Part shown: positions 1 to 4,811 of the stretch, in pieces
Layout: each line of letters opens with the position of its first letter
How positions within the stretch are numbered: position 1 is the stretch's first letter
Assembly: GCA_946042285.1 (NCBI GenBank)
Contig: CAMGDK010000081.1
Location: 1-6,856 of the forward strand
DNA from: an uncultured Clostridia bacterium
GTDB taxonomy: Bacteria; Bacillota; Clostridia; Oscillospirales; Acutalibacteraceae
DNA: 6,856 nt
Reading direction: 5' to 3'
Translations under genes and position numbers: made by a program
The notes under the pieces: generated by a model
The model's database searches: none
The model's input: only the letters and a program-made list of their open reading frames with translations
What the model was told of the DNA's origin: nothing

Positions 1-1229
1 AAAAAATTGTAATTATCGGCGCAGGTGCGGCAGGACTATTATGTGCCGCTAAGGCATGCACCGACAGCAACGATGTAACAATAATTGAAAAAATGAACAG
101 ACCGGGCAGAAAGCTTATGATTACCGGCAAGGGCAGATGCAATGTAACGAATGCATGCTTTGACATCGACGAGCTTATATCAAATGTACCTACCAATCCG
201 CGCTTTCTATACTCGGCATTCTCAAACTTTATGCCGTATGCAACAATGGCATTATTTGAGGAGCTTGGTGTGCCGCTTAAAATCGAAAGAGGCAACAGAG
301 TTTTTCCGCAAAGCGACAGAGCGAGTGACATTGTCGATGCACTTGTTGACTACGCAAAGGACAAGGGTGCGCGTATCATTCATGATTCTGCGCAGGCATT
401 TGAATTTGAAAACGGCTTAATTAAAGCGGTTGTGCTTGAAGGCGGCGGCAAAATCGAATGTGACAGGGTTGCACTTTGCACAGGTGGTAAAAGCTATCCT
501 CTTACCGGCTCAACGGGCGACGGCTACCGCCTTGCTCAATCGGCAGGTCACACAATTACTCCGATAAAGCCGAGCCTTGTGCCACTTGTTTGCAGTAATA
601 ATTTCATAACAAGGCTGCAAGGTCTGTCACTGCGCAACATATCAATAAAGCTGTTCGAGGACGGCAGGGAGATTTTCAGCGATTTCGGCGAAATGCTGTT
701 TACTCATTTCGGTGTGTCAGGTCCCGTGATACTGTCTGCATCAAGCCACATGAGGAAAATTGACAAGTGCAAATACACTATTTCAATCGACTTGAAGCCT
801 GCCCTTGATGAGCAAACACTTGACAAAAGAATACAGCGCGATTTTCAGGAATATACAAATAAAGATTTTATGAATTCTCTGTCAAAATTATTGCCTAACA
901 AGCTAATTCCTGTTATAGTGTCACTAAGTGGAATTGAGCCATCTACAAAGGTAAATCAAATCACAAGAGAGCAAAGATTAAATCTTGTTAAATTGATAAA
1001 AAATCTTACGGTTAATGTGACAGGCTTTAGGTCTATTGACGACGCCATAGTTACTTCCGGCGGAGTTAATGTTAAGGAGATAAATCCGAAAACGATGCAA
1101 TCAAAAATCGTTGAAAATCTCTACTTTGCGGGAGAAATTATTGATGTTGATGCATACACAGGCGGATTTAATCTGCAAATTGCGTTTTCAACTGCAGTGC
1201 TATGCGCTGAAAGTATGATTGAAGAATAA
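1..1229 (+). CDS. HI0933/BaiN-family NAD(P)/FAD-dependent oxidoreductase, 5' end cut by window edge
   Basis: A flavoprotein of the HI0933 (YhiN/BaiN, 'aminoacetone oxidase family') group. The reading frame is open from position 3 (first full codon AAA) to the TAA at 1227-1229, giving 408 visible residues. An ATG at 93 is not the real start, because the 30 codons before it encode the dinucleotide-binding strand KIVIIGAGAAGL with the GxGxxG motif (fragment residues 6-11), followed by the acidic end of the second strand (IIEK). The family hallmark RKLMITGKGRCNVTN lies at residues 36-50, and the C-terminal FAD-contacting segment FAGEIIDVDAYTGGFN begins at about residue 375. Family members are about 400-420 residues long, so only a few N-terminal residues should be missing. 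The physiological substrate is not certain for this family: some members reduce bile-acid intermediates, others are uncharacterised. It is probably cytosolic. It is first in the visible operon, 18 bases before cmk. The family call is firm; the reaction is not. Confidence 0.93.
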   Translation, partial: KIVIIGAGAAGLLCAAKACTDSNDVTIIEKMNRPGRKLMITGKGRCNVTNACFDIDELISNVPTNPRFLYSAFSNFMPYATMALFEELGVPLKIERGNRVFPQSDRASDIVDALVDYAKDKGARIIHDSAQAFEFENGLIKAVVLEGGGKIECDRVALCTGGKSYPLTGSTGDGYRLAQSAGHTITPIKPSLVPLVCSNNFITRLQGLSLRNISIKLFEDGREIFSDFGEMLFTHFGVSGPVILSASSHMRKIDKCKYTISIDLKPALDEQTLDKRIQRDFQEYTNKDFMNSLSKLLPNKLIPVIVSLSGIEPSTKVNQITREQRLNLVKLIKNLTVNVTGFRSIDDAIVTSGGVNVKEINPKTMQSKIVENLYFAGEIIDVDAYTGGFNLQIAFSTAVLCAESMIEE

Positions 1230-1247
1230 CTAAGAGAGGTTAATATT

Positions 1248-1907
1248 ATGATAAATGTTGCAATTGACGGACCGGCAGGTGCAGGCAAATCGACAATAGC
1301 AAAGGCGGCGGCGAAGGAGCTTGGCTTCATTTATGTTGACACCGGTGCGCTGTATCGTACAATAGCGCTTAACGCGGTAAGAAGCAATGCTATTGACAGC
1401 ACCGAGGCAATCGTATCGTTGCTTGAAAAAACAGATGTTAAGCTTGGATACGATAACGGCATGCAAAGAGTGTATCTTAACGGCGAGGATGTGTCGGATT
1501 TCATACGCACGCCTGAAATTTCAATGGGCGCTTCAAGGGTTTCCGCCATTCCCGAGGTGAGAGCATTTTTGCTTGAGCTTCAAAGAGATATTGCAAGAAA
1601 TAATAATGTTATTATGGACGGCAGAGATATAGGTACGGTTGTTTTGCCCGATGCTCAATGCAAGATTTTTCTTTTTGCTTCTCCCGAATGCAGAGCCGAA
1701 AGAAGATACAAGGAGCTTATTGAAAAAGGCGAAAATGTAAGATACGAGGATGTGCTTGAGGACGTTAATCAGCGCGATTATCAGGATTCACACAGGGAAA
1801 TTGCACCTCTTAAGCCAACAGAGGAATCAATTATGGCTGACACCTCAAAGCTCAGTTTAGAGGAATCAATTGAGCTTATAATTAACATCATTAAGGAGAA
1901 TATGTAA
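1248..1907 (+). CDS. cmk: Cytidylate kinase (CMP/dCMP kinase)
   Basis: Transfers phosphate from ATP to CMP or dCMP, giving CDP or dCDP for RNA, DNA and CDP-activated lipid precursors; cytosolic. The product is 219 residues, normal for bacterial CMK. The Walker A loop GPAGAGKST is at residues 8-16. The nucleotide-binding motif DTGALYR is at 31-37. The central DGRDIGT motif is at 124-130. The LID-type arginine cluster RAERRY (149-154) and the DSHRE motif (180-184, after R176) supply the usual phosphate-contacting basic residues. The ATG at 1248 follows a good ribosome-binding site, AGAGAGGT (1233-1240), at normal spacing, and the protein begins right at the P-loop strand, as in the family. It ends with ATG-TAA, and plsC starts on the next base in the same frame. 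cmk next to an S1 gene is a linkage also seen in E. coli (cmk-rpsA) and B. subtilis; here plsC and ispH lie between them. Confidence 0.97.
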   Translation: MINVAIDGPAGAGKSTIAKAAAKELGFIYVDTGALYRTIALNAVRSNAIDSTEAIVSLLEKTDVKLGYDNGMQRVYLNGEDVSDFIRTPEISMGASRVSAIPEVRAFLLELQRDIARNNNVIMDGRDIGTVVLPDAQCKIFLFASPECRAERRYKELIEKGENVRYEDVLEDVNQRDYQDSHREIAPLKPTEESIMADTSKLSLEESIELIINIIKENM

Positions 1908-2555
1908 GTGAAGGAATTTGACTACTCAACAGTAAAAAGCTACAAGCTTTACAGCTTTGTTAAAAAGGCATTCGGACCCATTTTTAAGGTTGCATACAAA
2001 TTAGAATTTAAAGGGCTTGAAAATATACCCGACAAAAATACAAAATACATCGTTGCAATCAATCACACATGTGCGTGGGATCCTGTTTTTGTTGCAACAC
2101 CTAAAAATGTACCACCGCTTCATTTCATGGCAAAGGCTGAGCTTTTCAAAAATCCAATTGTTGCTTGGTTTATGACACACATGCACAGCTTCCCTGTTAA
2201 GAGAGGCAAGGGTGACACATCTGCTGTTGAATACGGCGAAAAAATCCTTAACGAAGGTCATGTTATGGCTATCTGCCCCGAGGGCAGAAGAATTAAGGAT
2301 AAGGACGGTGTACCTCAAAGAGCAAAGGCAGGCGTTGCCGTAATTGCCAAGGCGACAGGTGCAGATGTTCTTCCTGTTGCAATTTGCTGCAACGGTAAAA
2401 TCAAGGCAGGTAAAAAGGTTACCGTTTCTTACGGTAAAATAATTAAAAACAGCGAGCTTAATTTGGAGGGCGAGGTCGGACCTCACGCTATCAAGGATGC
2501 CGCTAATATGGTTATGGACAGAATTACGGAGCTTTGGGAGGCTGAGGTAAAATAA
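1908..2555 (+). CDS. plsC: 1-acyl-sn-glycerol-3-phosphate acyltransferase (PlsC/LPLAT family)
   Basis: Acylates lysophosphatidic acid to phosphatidic acid, the branch point of membrane phospholipid synthesis; expected at the cytoplasmic face of the membrane. The product is 215 residues, typical of short clostridial PlsC proteins. The catalytic HX4D motif is NHTCAWD, with H53 and D58. Motif II is FPVKRG (95-100). Motif III is PEGRR (124-128), where many homologues have PEGTR. Motif IV corresponds to LPVAI near residue 155. No clear transmembrane helix is seen; the N-terminal 30 residues are basic and amphipathic, which suggests peripheral binding. The start is GTG at 1908, immediately after the cmk TAA, served by AAGGAG (1893-1898) inside the end of cmk at 9-base spacing. 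No in-frame ATG near this position fits. The stop overlaps the next ATG by one base. Acyl acceptor and donor preference cannot be read from sequence. Confidence 0.93.
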   Translation: MKEFDYSTVKSYKLYSFVKKAFGPIFKVAYKLEFKGLENIPDKNTKYIVAINHTCAWDPVFVATPKNVPPLHFMAKAELFKNPIVAWFMTHMHSFPVKRGKGDTSAVEYGEKILNEGHVMAICPEGRRIKDKDGVPQRAKAGVAVIAKATGADVLPVAICCNGKIKAGKKVTVSYGKIIKNSELNLEGEVGPHAIKDAANMVMDRITELWEAEVK

Positions 2556-4657
2556 TGATTACTCTTGCAAAAACAGCAGGATTTTGCTTTGGAGTTGACA
2601 GAGCGGTAAGCCTTGTGTATGAGCTTGTTGAAAAGGGTGAAAGGGTTTGCACTCTCGGTCAAATCATTCATAATAATCAGCTTGTAGCAGACCTCGAGAG
2701 CAAGGGTGTAAAAATAATAAATGATGTAACGGAGTGTCCCGACGGATACACTGTTGTTATTCGTACTCACGGCGTTGAAAAGAATGTCATTCAAAAGGCT
2801 GACGAGCTCGGTATTCACTATATCAATGCAACCTGCCCCTTCGTTCAAAAAATCCACAGGATAGTTTCCGAGCAGGAAAACGGAACCGTTACCCTTATAG
2901 CAGGTGACGAAAATCACCCTGAGGTAATGGGAATAAGGTCCTACTGCAAGGGTGAAAGCTATGTGTTCAAAAACGACACAGAGCTGTTAAATATCCTTGA
3001 AAAGCTGAAAAATCACGACGTCAATTCGCTGATTTGCGTATCACAAACTACTTTTTCACTAAAAGAATGGAAAAAATGTGAGAAAATTCTAAAAAAACTA
3101 TATACAAATTGCAAAATATATAGTACAATATGTAATGCTACTGCTGATAGGCAAGAGGAGGCACAGGCTCTGTCCCAAAGCTCTGATGCCATGATTGTCA
3201 TTGGCGGTAAGCATTCATCCAATACATGCAAGCTGAGTGATGTTTGCAAGCCGAATGCAGATACTTTTTTGATTGAGACTGCAAGCGAGCTTAAGGACAT
3301 TGACTTAAGCAAATACAATAGTATTGGTGTAACAGCCGGGGCGTCAACGCCATCGGTTATTATTAAGGAGGTACTAAAAACCATGTCCGAAGAAATTATT
3401 GAAAAGGAAGTTGAAGTAGCTGCAACAGCTGCGGAGACAGCAGATACCGCTGAGAAGGCCCCAAAGGCTGCTGTCAAGGCATCTGCTGATGGTGAAGCAA
3501 CCTTCGAAGAATTGCTTGAAGAATCATTCAGAGAGGACGAAAACAGTAAGGTAGTAACAGGTACAGTTGTGAACATCACTCCTACTGAGGTATTTGTTGA
3601 TGTTGAAGGCAGGAAGCAAACCGGCGTTATCGCACTTGACGATCTTTCTGCTGAACCAATCAGCAATCCGTCGGAGGTTGTAGCAATCGGGGACAAGCTC
3701 AACCTTGTTATCATGAAGACCGATGACAGCGAGGGTGTTCTTAAGCTTTCAAAGAAGCTTGTGGATGCTTTTCAGGGATGGGAAGACATTGTTGCAGCTA
3801 AGGAGTCGGATGAGATTCTTGAGGGTGCTGTTACAGCCGTAGTTAAAGGCGGTGTAATCGTTGTTGCTAAAGGCAGCAGAGTGTTTATCCCTGCTTCACA
3901 AACAGGCGTACCGAGAAATCAGGAGCTTGATATTCTCAAGGGAGCAACAGTTCGCTTCAAGGTTATTGATGTTAACCCTGCAAGACGCCGCGCAGTTGGC
4001 TCAATCAAGGTTGTTGCCAATGAAGAAAAGAAGGCTCAGCAGGAGGCTCTTTGGGCTACTCTTGAAGAGGGTATGAAGATTACAGGTACTGTTAAGTCAC
4101 TCACAAGCTATGGTGCATTTGTTGACATTGGCGGTATGGATGGTATGATTCATATCAGCGAGCTTTCATGGAACCGCATTAAGCATCCGTCAGAGGTTGT
4201 TAATGTAGGTGATGCTGTTGAGGTTACAATCAAGAAGCTTGATGACGAAACAAAGAAGATTTCACTCGGCTTCAAGAAGATTGAGGACAATCCATGGGAG
4301 ATTCTTAAGAGAGATTATCCTGTCGGCACAGACTGCAAGGCTACAATCGTTGGCATTTCAGCTTTCGGTGCATTTGCAAACATTATTCCGGGTATTGACG
4401 GTCTTATCCACATCAGCCAGATTTCATGGGAGAGAGTTAAGACTCCTGCCGATGTGCTTAATGTCGGCGACGAGGTTGATGTTCGCATCGTTGAAATCGA
4501 CTTTGACAAGAAGAGAGTTTCTCTTTCAATGAAGGAAAGAATCGAGAAGCCTGAAGAGGTTATCGAGGAGCTTGCCGATGCTTCCGAAGAGGTTGCAGAA
4601 GAAGCTGTCGAAGAAGCTGTCGAAGAAGCTGTCGAAGAAGCTGCAGATGCTGAATAA
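2555..4657 (+). CDS. ispH-rpsA: Fusion of 4-hydroxy-3-methylbut-2-enyl diphosphate reductase (IspH) and ribosomal protein S1
   Basis: A 700-residue bifunctional protein. Residues 1-276 are IspH (LytB), the [4Fe-4S] enzyme that reduces HMBPP to IPP and DMAPP at the end of the MEP pathway. Its three cluster cysteines are visible: C11 in GFCFGV, C94 in ATCPFV and C193 in CNATADRQ. Substrate-site residues are H39, H72, H121 with E123 (HPE), T166, the SSN triplet 221-223 and S264. Residues 277-700 are S1 with four S1/OB-fold RNA-binding domains at about 334-402, 422-488, 509-577 and 594-663. Domains 3 and 4 carry the classic GAFVDI...GMIHIS and GAFANI...GLIHIS signatures. An Ala/Glu-rich linker (about 277-333) and an acidic tail (about 665-700) flank them. 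The ATG overlaps the plsC stop (TAATG) and is served by GAGGT at 2544-2548. The fusion is known in Clostridia. A perfect internal ribosome-binding site at the junction suggests that free S1 is also made. Confidence 0.95.
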   Translation: MITLAKTAGFCFGVDRAVSLVYELVEKGERVCTLGQIIHNNQLVADLESKGVKIINDVTECPDGYTVVIRTHGVEKNVIQKADELGIHYINATCPFVQKIHRIVSEQENGTVTLIAGDENHPEVMGIRSYCKGESYVFKNDTELLNILEKLKNHDVNSLICVSQTTFSLKEWKKCEKILKKLYTNCKIYSTICNATADRQEEAQALSQSSDAMIVIGGKHSSNTCKLSDVCKPNADTFLIETASELKDIDLSKYNSIGVTAGASTPSVIIKEVLKTMSEEIIEKEVEVAATAAETADTAEKAPKAAVKASADGEATFEELLEESFREDENSKVVTGTVVNITPTEVFVDVEGRKQTGVIALDDLSAEPISNPSEVVAIGDKLNLVIMKTDDSEGVLKLSKKLVDAFQGWEDIVAAKESDEILEGAVTAVVKGGVIVVAKGSRVFIPASQTGVPRNQELDILKGATVRFKVIDVNPARRRAVGSIKVVANEEKKAQQEALWATLEEGMKITGTVKSLTSYGAFVDIGGMDGMIHISELSWNRIKHPSEVVNVGDAVEVTIKKLDDETKKISLGFKKIEDNPWEILKRDYPVGTDCKATIVGISAFGAFANIIPGIDGLIHISQISWERVKTPADVLNVGDEVDVRIVEIDFDKKRVSLSMKERIEKPEEVIEELADASEEVAEEAVEEAVEEAVEEAADAE
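3101..3129 (+). promoter_or_regulatory. Weak candidate internal promoter inside ispH
   Basis: In an AT-rich patch of the ispH coding sequence, TATACA (3101-3106, 4 of 6 to the -35 consensus) lies 17 bases before TACAAT (3124-3129, 5 of 6 to the -10 consensus). It lies about 255 bases upstream of the internal S1 start and could raise rpsA transcription over the rest of the operon. Such matches occur by chance in AT-rich DNA, and the stretch also encodes conserved IspH sequence leading to C193, so this is only a candidate. Confidence 0.2.
3365..3385 (+). promoter_or_regulatory. Internal ribosome-binding site and start codon for free S1 within ispH-rpsA
   Basis: AAGGAGGT (3365-3372) is a full 8-base match to the anti-Shine-Dalgarno consensus and stronger than the site in front of any other gene here. 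Eleven bases separate its last G (3371) from an in-frame ATG at 3383-3385, codon 277 of the fusion. IspH proteins normally end about here, and the S1 part (MSEEIIEK...) starts exactly at this ATG. Initiation here would give a 424-residue four-domain S1 (3383-4657). The match is seen in the sequence; use of the site is inferred. Confidence 0.7.
4598..4645 (+). repeat. 12-bp tandem repeat, four units, encoding the acidic EEAV tail of S1
   Basis: The unit GAAGAAGCTGTC occurs three times without mismatch (4598-4609, 4610-4621, 4622-4633). A fourth copy (4634-4645) ends in GCA instead of GTC. In frame it encodes EEAV three times and then EEAA, extending the acidic C-terminal tail of S1. Because the unit is a multiple of three, copy-number change by slippage would lengthen or shorten the tail without a frameshift. 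Confidence 0.9.
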
Positions 4658-4671
4658 TTGATAATTTAACT

Positions 4672-4710
4672 AAAGAGTTGTCTTGAAAAAAGACAACTCT
4701 TTTTGTTTTT
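4672..4710 (+). terminator. Rho-independent terminator of the cmk-plsC-ispH/rpsA operon
   Basis: A perfect 13-bp stem, AAAGAGTTGTCTT (4672-4684) with AAGACAACTCTTT (4690-4702), closes a 5-base GAAAA loop. The stem runs into a T-rich tract (TTTTTGTTTTT, 4700-4710). It begins 14 bases after the S1 stop codon and lies well before the next gene, so it should end the operon and insulate the downstream protease gene. Confidence 0.93.
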
Positions 4711-4731
4711 GTCTTATATGTGGAAATGCTA

Positions 4732-4788
4732 TTGATTTTATTTTACATATATTGTATATTGATGCTTAATTAACACATGTACTATATA
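4732..4788 (+). promoter_or_regulatory. Candidate promoter region for the subtilase gene
   Basis: The 101 bases between the terminator and the next ATG are strongly AT-rich. Two sigma-70/sigma-A-like pairs can be read. TTGATT (4732-4737) is followed after 17 bases by TATATT (4755-4760). TTGATG (4759-4764) is followed after 18 bases by TATATA (4783-4788). Neither has an extended -10 TGn. A promoter is expected here because of the upstream terminator; which pair is used cannot be decided from sequence. Confidence 0.4.
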
Positions 4789-4811
4789 TGCTAATAAACG
4801 CAAGAGGTATT

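Noticed and set aside
93..1229. Start of the first gene at ATG 93
   Set aside because: The frame is open upstream to position 3 and encodes the GxGxxG FAD-binding motif that the family requires, so ATG 93 is an internal methionine.
2001..2917. Two minus-strand open frames opposite plsC and ispH
   Set aside because: No domain signatures; the opposite strand encodes conserved PlsC and IspH motifs throughout.
3013..3714. Minus-strand open frame of 233 codons opposite ispH-rpsA
   Set aside because: Ser/Thr-rich low-complexity translation with no recognisable motif; it is antisense to well-supported IspH and S1 sequence.
3861..4532. Plus-strand open frames in another frame within the S1 region
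   Set aside because: Arg/Leu-rich out-of-frame translations of S1 domains with no motif support.
2555..4657. The IspH-S1 fusion as a sequencing or assembly artefact
   Set aside because: The frame is continuous, both parts are complete, and the same fusion is known from Clostridia.
4658..4811. Possible riboswitch or small RNA in the intergenic region
   Set aside because: Beyond the terminator hairpin only AT-rich sequence with promoter-like hexamers is seen; no conserved aptamer-like structure was recognised.
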